64,000 nt of DNA, from the NCBI RefSeq assembly GCF_000014745.1, contig NC_008347.1:2744001-2808000 (forward strand). Reading direction: 5' to 3'. This DNA is from Maricaulis maris MCS10 (GTDB lineage Bacteria; Pseudomonadota; Alphaproteobacteria; Caulobacterales; Maricaulaceae). Made by a program: the position numbers and the translations under genes. The notes below the pieces were generated by a model. That model did not search any database and was not told the DNA's origin. It worked only from the letters and a program-made list of their open reading frames with translations. Positions 42,454 to 50,727 of this stretch are shown here, piece by piece. Positions within the stretch are counted from its first letter, which is position 1, and each line of letters begins with the position of its first letter.

Positions 42454-43320
42454 ATGCGTTTATCTGCCTTGCTTGCCGCCAGTCTTCTGCTTCTGCCAGC
42501 CGCACCGGCTTTCGGCCAGGCTCCGTCCAACAGCGAGCCATCTGAATGCGCCGCCGGACGGGCTGCACTTGACCTTGGCAATACCGCAGAGGCGATTGAT
42601 TTCTTCCGCACCTGTCTCGACCGGGCCGAGCTCGACATGAATGCCGAGATCGGCATCTACGCGGCCATGGGAGCGGCACAGCTGTCTGAACAGGACTTCC
42701 AGGCCGCACTCGAGGCCTATAATTTCGCCTTCGCCATCGTTGAAACCAATGGCGGCCGTGTCGTTGAACCCTCCCTGTACCGCAATCGCGGTATCGCCCG
42801 ATCCGAGCTGGGGCAGCTGGATGGCGCGCTCGAGGATCTGCTCCAGGCCGCCGCCGCCGCTCCCGACGACACGCTGACCCATATCAATCTCGGCGTTGTC
42901 TATCAGGCCCTGGGCCACGAAGCCGATGCCGTGGTTGCCTTTGATACAGTGGTCCGCCTTGAGCCGGACTGGATCGGCGCCTGGATCAATCGCGCCGGCG
43001 CCCTGCTGGATGTCGGCATGACCGGTGCTGCCGTCGAGGACGCCCGCCGCGCTGTCGAACTGGCTCCGGAGGACGGTTCGGCCCTGAACATGTTGTGCTG
43101 GACACTGATCCAGGACGGACGCGCCGAAACCGCCCTGCCCCTGTGCGAGATGGCCGTAGCCGCCGAGCCGGACATCGGCGCGATTGTCCATTCGCATGCC
43201 ACCGCGCTGGAAGCTGTGGGCCGGGCCGATGAGGCCCGCTCCCTGTATCGACGTGCCTGGCGCCTGTCCCCGGAAGACCCGGAAATCACCGAAGATTACG
43301 AGCGAACCCACAATCCCTGA
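42454..43320 (+). CDS. Secreted tetratricopeptide-repeat protein
   Basis: 288 residues. Signal peptide (about 1-22, cut after AFGQ region), then TPR units from about 30 to 280, such as ALDLGNTAEAIDFFRTCL, YRNRGIARSELGQLDGALED, and NLGVVYQALGHEADAVVAFD in order. Two Cys in the mature part near each other may form a disulfide. A periplasmic scaffold of unknown partner. Confidence 0.82.
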   Translation: MRLSALLAASLLLLPAAPAFGQAPSNSEPSECAAGRAALDLGNTAEAIDFFRTCLDRAELDMNAEIGIYAAMGAAQLSEQDFQAALEAYNFAFAIVETNGGRVVEPSLYRNRGIARSELGQLDGALEDLLQAAAAAPDDTLTHINLGVVYQALGHEADAVVAFDTVVRLEPDWIGAWINRAGALLDVGMTGAAVEDARRAVELAPEDGSALNMLCWTLIQDGRAETALPLCEMAVAAEPDIGAIVHSHATALEAVGRADEARSLYRRAWRLSPEDPEITEDYERTHNP

Positions 43321-43428
43321 TCCGGCAGCCCCGTGTCGGGGAGGTGGCGATGGATTGCCAGCGCGCTCTGCCTGTGCAAGGTCAGCGAACTTGGAAAACG
43401 CCATTGGCGTTGGCTGTGAGGACTGAAT

Positions 43429-44232
43429 ATGGGTGACCGTGTCGCAATCATCACCGGTGGTGCCAATGGCATCGGCAAGGCCTGTGCCCGTCGCCTGTCC
43501 GAAGATGGCTGCCATGTCGTGATCGCGGATGTGGACGTTTCGGCCGGCCAGGCGCTGGCCGAGGAGCTTGGGGGCGACAAGGGCAAGGCCCTGTTTGTGT
43601 CGTGCAATGTCGCTGACCGCCTTGCGGTCAACAATCTCCTGTCCGAAACCCGCTCGACCTTCGAACGCCTGGATGTGCTGGTCAACAATGCCGGCATTGT
43701 TGCCGGCGGTGACATACTGACCCTGTCGGAATCGGATTTCGACAAGGTGATCGGCGTCAATTTGCGCGGCGCCTTCCTGGTCGCCCGCGAGGCCGCCCGG
43801 CAGATGGTCGACCAGATCGAGGAAGACGGCGAGCGGGCTGAAGATGTGCGCCGTCGCTACGCCATCATCAACATGTCCTCGGTCAATGGCGTCATGGCGA
43901 TCCCCGACCAGCTCGCCTATTGCGCCACCAAGGGTGCGATGAACCAGATGACCAAGTCGATGGCCCTGTCGCTGGCCAAATACGGCATTCGGGTCAACGC
44001 CATCGGTCCGGGCAGCATCAATACCGATGTGCTCAAGGCGGTAAACGACAATCCCGAAGCGATGGACAAGATCATGTCGCGCACGCCGCTGCAGCGGATC
44101 GGTGACCCGGATGAGGTGGCCTCGGTGGCGTCTTTCCTGGCGTCAAGGGATGCCAGCTACATCACCGGCACGACCATCTATGCCGATGGGGGCCGCATGG
44201 CGATGAACTACACGGTGCCAAAAGGCGGCTAG
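43429..44232 (+). CDS. Short-chain dehydrogenase/reductase (FabG-like)
   Basis: 267 residues, classical SDR: IITGGANGIGKAC (cofactor), NNAGIVAGGD, catalytic Ser in INMSSVNGV, YCATKGAM with Tyr and Lys, and RVNAIGPGSINTD. The Asp after the second strand (VIADVDVSAG) favours NAD over NADP. Substrate unknown; similar proteins act as 3-oxoacyl-ACP or sugar dehydrogenases. Confidence 0.9.
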   Translation: MGDRVAIITGGANGIGKACARRLSEDGCHVVIADVDVSAGQALAEELGGDKGKALFVSCNVADRLAVNNLLSETRSTFERLDVLVNNAGIVAGGDILTLSESDFDKVIGVNLRGAFLVAREAARQMVDQIEEDGERAEDVRRRYAIINMSSVNGVMAIPDQLAYCATKGAMNQMTKSMALSLAKYGIRVNAIGPGSINTDVLKAVNDNPEAMDKIMSRTPLQRIGDPDEVASVASFLASRDASYITGTTIYADGGRMAMNYTVPKGG

Positions 44233-44262
44233 ACGCCCCGGGGCCCGACCGGCCGGACACAA

Positions 44263-44296
44263 AAAAGGCCTGGAAACCGCCGGTTCCAGGCCTTTT
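44263..44296. terminator. Bidirectional terminator between SDR and trcR
   Basis: AAAAGGCCTGGAA pairs with TTCCAGGCCTTTT, giving A and T tracts for both strands. It separates the SDR gene from the converging DUF1013 gene. Confidence 0.9.
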
Positions 44297-44319
44297 GTCT
44301 CTATTGGGAATAGCCCGGC

Positions 44320-44988
44320 CTATTCGGCCTTGGGACCCCCAAACAAGGTTTCCAGGTCGATTTCCGCTTCCTCGGCCGGCTTTTCTTCCGACTGGTGCAG
44401 GTCTTCCTGGGCTTTCAGCGTGTCAGTCAGCAGCTCGGGATTTTCTTCCTCGAGTTTGCGGCGACGGGCCGAAGCCTTCTTGACCTGCTCGTCGAGATCG
44501 ATCTGCGTGCACAGGCCCAATGAAACCGGGTCGGTCGGCTTGATGTTGGAGGAGTTCCAGTGGCTGCGCTCGCGCACGGCCTGGATCGTGGTCTTGGTCG
44601 TGCCGATCAGCTTGGAGATCTGGGCATCGGCCAGTTCCGGGTGATTACGGACCAGCCATGCTATCGCGTCCGGACGGTTCTGGCGACGCGACAGCGGCGT
44701 GTAGCGCGGGCCACGTCGTTTGGCCGGCTGGTGCAGCTCGGAATATTTCGGCTTCACAACCGTCATCCGGTATTTGTCGCTGTTCTCGGCTTTCTCGATC
44801 TCTTCACGCGTCAGCTGACCGTTGGAAATCGGGTCGGCGCCGCGGACACCGACGGCAACGTCGCCATCAGCAATGCCCTTCACTTCGAGCGGATGCAGGC
44901 CGCAGAAATCGGCGATCTGGTCGAAGGTCAGCGAGGTGTTGTCGACGAGCCAGACGGCCGTCGCTTTCGGCATCAGGATCTCGGTCAT
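44320..44988 (-). CDS. trcR: TrcR-type cell-cycle regulator (DUF1013)
   Basis: 222 residues from the ATG ending at 44988. The family pattern is complete: MPKATAVWLVDNTSLTFDQIA, FCGLHPLEVKGIADGDVA, helix-turn-helix-like RPDAIAWLVRNHPEL and DAQISKLIGTTKTTIQAVRER, DPVSLGLCTQIDLDEQV, and an acidic tail ending TLFGG. DUF1013 proteins occur almost only in alphaproteobacteria; databases name them cell-cycle transcriptional regulator TrcR. The target genes are not visible here. Confidence 0.9.
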   Translation of the reverse strand: MTEILMPKATAVWLVDNTSLTFDQIADFCGLHPLEVKGIADGDVAVGVRGADPISNGQLTREEIEKAENSDKYRMTVVKPKYSELHQPAKRRGPRYTPLSRRQNRPDAIAWLVRNHPELADAQISKLIGTTKTTIQAVRERSHWNSSNIKPTDPVSLGLCTQIDLDEQVKKASARRRKLEEENPELLTDTLKAQEDLHQSEEKPAEEAEIDLETLFGGPKAE

Positions 44989-45032
44989 GATCTCAGCTCC
45001 CAAGGGAAAAATTTTAAGGGCACAAAAACAAG

Positions 45033-45058
45033 AAAAGCCCGACGCGGCGGCCGGGCTT
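45033..45058 (-). terminator. Terminator after the quinone oxidoreductase gene
   Basis: On the minus strand AAGCCCG and CGGGCTT form a stem around GCCGCCGCG-like loop, followed by a T-rich run (plus strand shows ACAAGAAAAG before the stem). It lies between the qor stop at 45156 and trcR. Confidence 0.7.
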
Positions 45059-45155
45059 GGGCTTCCGACGCTGGAGGCAGGTCTGCACCATCCAGCGATT
45101 TGATGCATTTATAACGCAGACCGGGGCCGCTGCAAAGCCGGGCCGCCTGCACAAT

Positions 45156-46154
45156 TCAGCAAAGCAGAAGTATTTTTCCAGCATGCTCGCCGGAATCGAG
45201 CCGTTCGTGTGCGGAGCGTGCATCGTCGAGGTCAAAGCGGCTGTCGATGAGCGGCCGCATCTTCCCGTCGGCGATCCAGGGCCACACCGTCTGGCGGACG
45301 GCCTGGGCCAGTCGCGCCTTTTCCTCGACCGGACGGGCCCTAAGGGTCGAACCGGTCAGGGTGATCCGCTTGAGCATGACCCGCATCAGATCGACCTCGA
45401 CCCGGCTGCCGGCCAGAAAGGCGATCGAGGCGATCCGCGCGCCGACCCGGGCGCAATTGATGTTCTTCTGGACATAGCCGCCGCCAACCATGTCGAGAAT
45501 GACATCGGCCCCGCCCGCTTCTGTCACCACGGTCTCGAAATCGGTGTCGCGGTAATTGATGGCGATATCGGCGCCAAGCTGACGGCATTGCGCGACCTTC
45601 TCCGGCGTCCCGGCTGTCGCGATCACCCGCGCCCCCGCCGCCTTGGCCAGCTGGATCGCGGTCGAGCCGATTCCGCTTGTGCCGCCATGGACCAGGAGTG
45701 TTTCGTCTCGCGACAAGGCGCCAATCTCGAACACATTGGTCCAGACCGTGAAGACCGTTTCCGGCAGGCCGGCCGCATCTTCCACCGGGACACCTTCGGG
45801 TACCGGCAGGACCGACCCGGCCGGTGCCAAGGAGTACGCCGCATAGCCGCCGCCTGCGACCAGGGCACAGACCGGATCACCCGCCTTGTACCCGGTCACA
45901 CCCTCACCCAGCGCCTCGACATGGCCGGCAACTTCCAGACCCAGCCCCTCCGGTGCACCGGGCGGAGCAGGATAGAAGCCCAAGCGTTCGATCTGGTCGG
46001 GCCGGTTGACCCCGCAGGCCGTGTTTCGGATCAGGATTTCACCGGCAGCGGGCGACGGTATGGGGCGGGCGACAACGTCCAGCACGTCAGGCCCGCCGGG
46101 CTCGCGCGCGATCACGATACGGTTCAGTTCGGGCTTCATCTCAGTCTCGGTCAT
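45156..46154 (-). CDS. NAD(P)H quinone oxidoreductase, PIG3/Qor type
   Basis: 332 residues of the medium-chain dehydrogenase fold without zinc ligands: NRPDQIERLGFYPAPPG (family marker), GYAAYSLAP, VFTVWTNVFEIG, and the cofactor loop VHGGTSGIGSTAIQLAK. It should reduce quinones with NADPH one electron at a time. A divergent DUF1192 gene starts 61 bases away. Confidence 0.9.
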   Translation of the reverse strand: MTETEMKPELNRIVIAREPGGPDVLDVVARPIPSPAAGEILIRNTACGVNRPDQIERLGFYPAPPGAPEGLGLEVAGHVEALGEGVTGYKAGDPVCALVAGGGYAAYSLAPAGSVLPVPEGVPVEDAAGLPETVFTVWTNVFEIGALSRDETLLVHGGTSGIGSTAIQLAKAAGARVIATAGTPEKVAQCRQLGADIAINYRDTDFETVVTEAGGADVILDMVGGGYVQKNINCARVGARIASIAFLAGSRVEVDLMRVMLKRITLTGSTLRARPVEEKARLAQAVRQTVWPWIADGKMRPLIDSRFDLDDARSAHERLDSGEHAGKILLLC

Positions 46155-46215
46155 GGGACTTTGGCCTCCATCGCGCTATTATCTGCCTGCACAAAGCTCA
46201 TGTGGAGGCCAGACC

Positions 46216-46413
46216 ATGTTTCACGACGAGGAAAGCATCGCAAGCCAGCGCGCCAAACAAGGCATCATTCCCGGCGAGGATTTGAGCGCCCTGTCGCTGG
46301 ACGATCTGGCCGAACGGCGCACCGTGCTGGAGGCCGAAATCGCACGGATCGACGAGATCACTGACAAAAAGAAGGCCGGTTTGAATGCGGCCGACGCGGT
46401 GTTTAAGTTTTGA
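46216..46413 (+). CDS. DUF1192 protein
   Basis: 65 residues: LSALSLDDLAERRTVLEAEI and ARIDEITDKK, typical of DUF1192, a small coiled-coil protein restricted to alphaproteobacteria. Function unknown. GGAGG lies 11 bases upstream of the ATG at 46216. Confidence 0.87.
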   Translation: MFHDEESIASQRAKQGIIPGEDLSALSLDDLAERRTVLEAEIARIDEITDKKKAGLNAADAVFKF

Positions 46414-46494
46414 TCAAACTCTTTGGGCACTGTGTGGCCCAAGCCTTGCTACGATTCGCCCATCAATCGTGACCGACGTACAAATGGACCCGCA

Positions 46495-47022
46495 ATGACC
46501 GATAGTCAGACACCGACCCTCTTCCCTGCCGGCGGCGCGCCAGCCGCCCGGGCCCAGGACTTCGCCGCTTCGGAAATGTTCCAGAAGCTGTTTCGCGAAG
46601 GCATGGACATGGTGGAAGAGACGGCCAGCTATCTGGACGGGCCGGGTCGCGATGATTCCAAGTCTCTGGATCGCGCCGGGGCGCTGTCCTACGCGACCGA
46701 GAGCATGAAGCTGACTACCCGCCTGATGCAGGCTGCCTCCTGGCTGCTGGCCCAGCGGGCCGTCGCCGAAGGCGAGATGTCTGCCGAGGCGGCAACGGAT
46801 GGGAAATACCGGCTCACCGCAGACCGTCCGGATGAAAACCTGTGGCCGGACGGCGAAACCCCGCCAGCCGTGCTGGGTGACCTCGTGCGTCGGTCGCGCT
46901 CGCTCTATGCCCGCCTCAAGCGCATTGACGACAATCTCTATGTCGACGGGGTGATCGAAGCGGAAGCCAATCCGGTCGCCGACCAGATGGCCATGCTGCG
47001 CGGCGCCTTCGGCCAGCGCTAG
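46495..47022 (+). CDS. DUF1465 protein
   Basis: 175 residues from the ATG at 46495 (the longer frame from 46423 lacks a ribosome site). All-helical; SEMFQKLFREGMDMVEETASYLDG and TTRLMQAASWLLAQRAVAEGEM are characteristic of DUF1465, followed by LVRRSRSLYARLKRIDDNL. Alphaproteobacterial, function unknown to me. Its stop overlaps the converging XRE regulator by 4 bases. Confidence 0.88.
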   Translation: MTDSQTPTLFPAGGAPAARAQDFAASEMFQKLFREGMDMVEETASYLDGPGRDDSKSLDRAGALSYATESMKLTTRLMQAASWLLAQRAVAEGEMSAEAATDGKYRLTADRPDENLWPDGETPPAVLGDLVRRSRSLYARLKRIDDNLYVDGVIEAEANPVADQMAMLRGAFGQR

Positions 47023-47639
47023 CCTAGGTCTTTCAGGCTGAACAGCTTGTCACGAACGATTTTCAGCGATGAAGTGTGTTCAGACGGATCCTGGTCTGTC
47101 GGGGTCGGGATGCGGACTTCCAACCGCACGATTACTTCACTGTGCGGGACCCGAAAACTCGTCAAGCTGAGCTCGACCGGTCTGATCTTCCCATGGCGGT
47201 GAAGCAGCGTGACGCCCGAGGCGGATTCAACGCGCCCCTCGAACAGTCCCGCTTCAACCAGACGGCCGAGCTGAGCATCCACGTCGGGGCCGAACAGGCC
47301 ATGGATAGGTTTACCGACATCGTCATGGCCCAGGAATTCGGTCAGCTCTGCTGCACTGTCGCTGATCAGATCAAACACCACACCTTCGTCGCGATCGACA
47401 AGCAGCCCGGCGACATTCGGACTGGTGCGTACACTCACCCGCAATGCCTCGATAAAACGTGCGGCCGGCGTCTTCGCGAGCCTCTTGAGGAGCTTTGACT
47501 GTATGTTCGGTGGCGGCTCAGAAACGCCGCGCTCCCACTGACTGACACTGGCTTGGCTAACGCCGAGCTGCAGGGCCAGGGCATCCTGCTTGATATCTTC
47601 GAAGTGCCGCAGTTCCTTGATTTTGTTGACCCAACTCAT
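47019..47639 (-). CDS. XRE helix-turn-helix regulator with PAS-like sensor domain
   Basis: 206 residues from the ATG ending at 47639 (a TTG three bases upstream also possible). An XRE DNA-binding domain occupies residues about 5-60 (DALALQLGVSQASVSQWERG). After a linker, residues about 72-185 resemble a PAS domain (LLVDRDEGVVFDLI, FGPDVDAQL, and strands ending VIVRLEVRIP). It may bind a cofactor or ligand and repress neighbouring genes. It lies 89 bases after the BLUF gene on the same strand; the gap is AT-rich and may hold its own promoter. Confidence 0.8.
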   Translation of the reverse strand: MSWVNKIKELRHFEDIKQDALALQLGVSQASVSQWERGVSEPPPNIQSKLLKRLAKTPAARFIEALRVSVRTSPNVAGLLVDRDEGVVFDLISDSAAELTEFLGHDDVGKPIHGLFGPDVDAQLGRLVEAGLFEGRVESASGVTLLHRHGKIRPVELSLTSFRVPHSEVIVRLEVRIPTPTDQDPSEHTSSLKIVRDKLFSLKDLG

Positions 47640-47728
47640 CAATAATATTCTTACTTAAATTATGGCCTCTGCGATACTTTCTGCCCGTCGGATACCACGA
47701 ACTCCAGCGTTATTTTACTATATTTCCC

Positions 47729-48154
47729 TCATACGGGCTGCAATACATCGCCGGATCGCATCGCGCTGCATATTTGTTCCAGAAAGCCCGCACTGGTGAC
47801 AACTTCCGGTGATCGAAACCAGGGCTGCCAGCGGATATCTCCCGGCAGTCGGCGGACATAAACCTGCCAGGTATCGAACCGCCGCTCATCGATCTCAGCC
47901 ATCCCAGCCAGCACCAGATCACAGTGACGTGGATCACTGGCAATGCGCAAAAAGGTCTCGGTAATCCGCGCTCGAGGGCCCTCGAGTACCTGAATGAACA
48001 TGTCATCGTCGACGACCAGAACGCCTGTGATGCCGCGCGCCGGATTATTGCGCCGGCCAGCCGCGAGAATATCCTCCAGCACTCTCCTGGCTGCCGGATC
48101 CGCCCCGACCTTCCAGGCCCGGCGACTGAAGAAAGTCAAACGGGATAACAGCAT
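47729..48154 (-). CDS. BLUF-domain flavoprotein with Tyr8 replaced by Phe
   Basis: 141 residues, a single BLUF domain and short helical C terminus like PixD (Slr1694). Flavin-pocket residues are kept: Asn37 in RRNNPARGITGV, Gln55 in FIQVLEG, the DPRH segment (74-77) and Trp96 in FDTWQVY. However, the first strand reads LSRLTFFS: the position of the photoactive Tyr (Tyr8 in PixD, Tyr21 in AppA) is Phe8. In studied BLUF proteins this change abolishes the light reaction. The start codon overlaps the stop of the globin-coupled chemoreceptor gene, so the two are one unit. Likely binds FAD; light sensing is doubtful. Confidence 0.87.
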   Translation of the reverse strand: MLLSRLTFFSRRAWKVGADPAARRVLEDILAAGRRNNPARGITGVLVVDDDMFIQVLEGPRARITETFLRIASDPRHCDLVLAGMAEIDERRFDTWQVYVRRLPGDIRWQPWFRSPEVVTSAGFLEQICSAMRSGDVLQPV

Positions 48155-49512
48155 CAGTCAGCTGCGCCCGACCGGGTCGCAGCCAGAAAGCCATCGACCT
48201 GTTCTCGCAAGCGCGTCACGTCGCGCCGGACGGCACTGGCCTCGGAAGTGACGTCCGATGAGACTTCCGAGCACTGGCGCACGCTGATTTCAAGGCGGGC
48301 GGTAGCATCTACCCCGGCACTATTGCCCTTGGTCGCCTCATTGGCGCTGCGGACGATCTCACGGATTGCGCTTGATTGTTCCTCGATCGTCGCATTGATG
48401 CTGACTGACGCTTCGTCAACCGCTCTTATGGTATCCCGCATGCCCGAAATGGCATCACCCGCCGTCCGGGCGCCGTCCTGAACCGCGCTGATCTGCTGGC
48501 TTATACGTTCGGTAGCCTTTGCAGTCTGGTGCGCGAGGGATTTCACCTCGCCGGCCACGACCGCGAACCCGGCACCGGCCTCACCCGCGCGAGCGGCTTC
48601 AATAGTTGCATTGAGCGCGAGGAGATTCGTCTGCTCCGCGATCTCCTGGATCAGCCCCACAATTGTTCCGATTTCCCGGGCAGCCTCGGAAAGGTTCTCC
48701 ATGTCGGCGCTGGCCACACCGACCTGGTCAACAGCCGAGCGGGCCCGCAGGCTTGTCTGATTCACTTGGCCCGATATCTCATCGACCGCGCCGCGCATCT
48801 GCTCGGCCGCAGCCACGACCGTCTGCACATTCTTCAAGGCCGAATCGGCCTCCCTTGCTGTCAGTGTCGCATCTTCCAGTGTGTGATCGACCGATTCAGC
48901 TACGTTGCCAGAGACGACGTCAAGTCGGTCCGATGTCCCTTCAAGATTCTCGAGAATTTCGGCAACACTCGCTTCCAGCCCGTCAGCGATTTCTTGCCTC
49001 GCCTTGCTGGCCCGGATATCGCCCGCTTCCAGATAGGTCGACAGGGCAAGCTCCATGTCCAGGAAGACCGCTCTAATGAGCGCATCGACCTTGGCTGCCG
49101 TGGCCTCAAACTGCTTGGTTCGTGATACCCGGTTCCGTTGGCCGGACTGGATCACGCCTCGCACCAGGGAGGAGGCGATACCGGCATAGCCGGCCACATA
49201 ATAGCGAGGCTCCAGACCAATCTCGAAATGGACCTCGCCAATGCGCCGCACATTATCGAAGTATGCGGTGTCATATTCGCCCGACAGGATGCGCTGCCAG
49301 TGCTTGATCTGGTGTCGCTTCGCATGCGCGCGGTGGTCATCATTGCGAAACAACACATCCACTTCCGGAGCCCGGGACAGGGTGTTGTAGAATACTTCCA
49401 GCGCCTCTTCGAGAACCGGAGGCAACTCGGCCTGCATGGAGCGCAAGCTCTCGCGCGTGACCTCACCAACGCCAAATTCTTGCAGGCGACCGTCCATTGC
49501 TTTGCTAGCCAA
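48154..49512 (-). CDS. Globin-coupled soluble chemoreceptor (HemAT-like)
   Basis: 452 residues from a TTG ending at 49512, which has AAGGGG at good distance; the ATG at 49497 lacks a ribosome site. Residues about 15-170 form a globin-coupled sensor domain with [14 protein letters not shown] and the proximal haem His95 in [17 protein letters not shown]. No membrane helix. The C-terminal signalling hairpin (about 230-430) is a complete MCP domain with tip [21 protein letters not shown]. It should sense O2 (or NO/CO) through haem and signal to a CheA kinase, controlling taxis. No che genes are in the window. Followed without gap by the BLUF gene. Confidence 0.92.
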   Translation of the reverse strand: MASKAMDGRLQEFGVGEVTRESLRSMQAELPPVLEEALEVFYNTLSRAPEVDVLFRNDDHRAHAKRHQIKHWQRILSGEYDTAYFDNVRRIGEVHFEIGLEPRYYVAGYAGIASSLVRGVIQSGQRNRVSRTKQFEATAAKVDALIRAVFLDMELALSTYLEAGDIRASKARQEIADGLEASVAEILENLEGTSDRLDVVSGNVAESVDHTLEDATLTAREADSALKNVQTVVAAAEQMRGAVDEISGQVNQTSLRARSAVDQVGVASADMENLSEAAREIGTIVGLIQEIAEQTNLLALNATIEAARAGEAGAGFAVVAGEVKSLAHQTAKATERISQQISAVQDGARTAGDAISGMRDTIRAVDEASVSINATIEEQSSAIREIVRSANEATKGNSAGVDATARLEISVRQCSEVSSDVTSEASAVRRDVTRLREQVDGFLAATRSGAAD

Positions 49513-49673
49513 CGCCTATCCCCTTAAGTGAATTTGGAAAGAGATTGTGCCGCGTTAGTTAACGATATCTGAAAATCTCTAAAAACTTGGGTGAAAACAG
49601 AGGCTTATAATATTATAGTAGTAAGATTTCCTACAGATTATCTATTTGACGGCCGGGCCTGCAGGCACAAAAA

Positions 49674-49699
49674 AGCGCGGCACCCGAAGGTACCGCGCT
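49674..49699 (-). terminator. Terminator after rpmE
   Basis: AGCGCGG (49674-49680) and CCGCGCT (49693-49699), extended by ACC/GGT, with an A run before it on the plus strand that becomes a T run for the minus-strand transcript. Confidence 0.8.
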
Positions 49700-49739
49700 C
49701 TCTGTTTGTTTAGCTCCGAAGAGCCCGTCATTGTCAGGC

Positions 49740-49958
49740 TTACGCGAAGCCCTTGAACTTGTCCTTGAAACGCGAAACGCGGCCGCCACGGTCCAGCAGG
49801 TGCTGGTTGCCGCCGGTCCAGGCCGGGTGCGACGTCGGATCGATGTCGAGATTGATCGTATCGCCTTCCTTGCCCCAGGTGGATTTGGTCTGGAAGGTGG
49901 TCCCGTTGGTCATCACGACATTGATGACGTGATAATCGGGATGAAGGTCCTTTTTCAT
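49740..49958 (-). CDS. rpmE: 50S ribosomal protein L31
   Basis: 72 residues from the ATG ending at 49958: [19 protein letters not shown], then [25 protein letters not shown] in parts and the C-terminal [10 protein letters not shown]. This is the alphaproteobacterial L31 without the zinc-binding Cys. It bridges the ribosomal subunits. Single gene with its own terminator. Confidence 0.95.
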   Translation of the reverse strand: MKKDLHPDYHVINVVMTNGTTFQTKSTWGKEGDTINLDIDPTSHPAWTGGNQHLLDRGGRVSRFKDKFKGFA

Positions 49959-50123
49959 CGGTCCGGCTCTCTCTTGTCCGCCGCGCCACGGGATTACGTT
50001 GCCCCGCACGCAGCTTATAAACTCAGGAGCGGGGCTAGTACCCGATGATCACCGCCAAGGCAAGCGGGCTCTGGAGTCACGCGCCCGACTCACAATTCGT
50101 GACTTGGGGATGATACCTGGGTG

Positions 50124-50141
50124 TGTATGTTTATACATACA
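50124..50141. promoter_or_regulatory. Palindromic operator upstream of ccdAB
   Basis: TGTATG-TTTATA-CATACA is a perfect 6-6-6 dyad ending 13 bases before the ccdA start. Toxin-antitoxin operons of this type repress themselves at such sites through the CcdA N-terminal domain. Confidence 0.6.
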
Positions 50142-50154
50142 TCGGAGCGCCGAC

Positions 50155-50418
50155 ATGACCGACCGCAAATACCCATCAGCCGAGCGCCGCAAGCGCACCA
50201 ACCTCACCGTCCGCGAGGATGTCATGGCCGAGGCCAAGGCGCTCGGCCTCAACACTTCCCGTGCCGCCGAAGCCGGCATCGAGGCCGCCATCCGCGAGGA
50301 AAAGGGCCGCCGCTGGCTGGAAGAGAATCGCGAGGGGATCAAGGCCTACAACGAGCACTATGAACGCGAAGGGCCGCTGCTACCGCCACCCTGGTGGGCG
50401 CAACCGGCGGACGATTGA
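50155..50418 (+). CDS. ccdA: CcdA-family antitoxin
   Basis: 87 residues. N-terminal ribbon-helix-helix region (RKRTNLTVREDVMAEAKALGL read in parts) for DNA binding, then RRWLEENREGIKAYNEHYE matching the toxin-binding arm of F-plasmid CcdA (RWKAENQEG). The C-terminal tail PPPWWAQPADD is longer than in F CcdA. Directly abuts the toxin gene. Confidence 0.92.
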   Translation: MTDRKYPSAERRKRTNLTVREDVMAEAKALGLNTSRAAEAGIEAAIREEKGRRWLEENREGIKAYNEHYEREGPLLPPPWWAQPADD

Positions 50419-50727
50419 GTGGCCCGCTTCGATGTCCACCCGGTCACGGGCGACAGCGTCTCACTGGTTGTCGATGTCCAGGCAGACATGCTCAACGACC
50501 TGCCAAGCCGGATCGTTGTTCCTTTGATCATGGTCACTCGCCTCGAGCGTCCGATACTGGCGCGGCTTGAACCAATCATCACCGTTGACGGACAACGGCA
50601 TGTCCTGGCAACCGCCGCCCTGGGCGTGATGTCCGCCAGAGCCCTCCAAGCACCCGTCGCAAACGTGGAAGCCCGCCATCGCGACGACATTGTTAGCGCA
50701 CTCGACTTCCTGTTTCAGGGCTATTGA
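50419..50727 (+). CDS. ccdB: CcdB-family toxin
   Basis: 102 residues with a GTG start immediately after the ccdA stop. Fold markers: MARFDVHPV, LVVDVQADMLNDLPSRIVVPL, and the C-terminal helix ALDFLFQGY. F-plasmid CcdB poisons DNA gyrase with its last residues Trp-Gly-Ile; here they are Gln-Gly-Tyr, so gyrase poisoning may be altered or lost. Otherwise complete in length. Confidence 0.9.
   Translation: MARFDVHPVTGDSVSLVVDVQADMLNDLPSRIVVPLIMVTRLERPILARLEPIITVDGQRHVLATAALGVMSARALQAPVANVEARHRDDIVSALDFLFQGY

Noticed and set aside
45057-46364. A 435-residue plus-strand open frame opposite the quinone oxidoreductase
   Set aside because: Shadow of the minus-strand dehydrogenase; composition typical of antisense frames.
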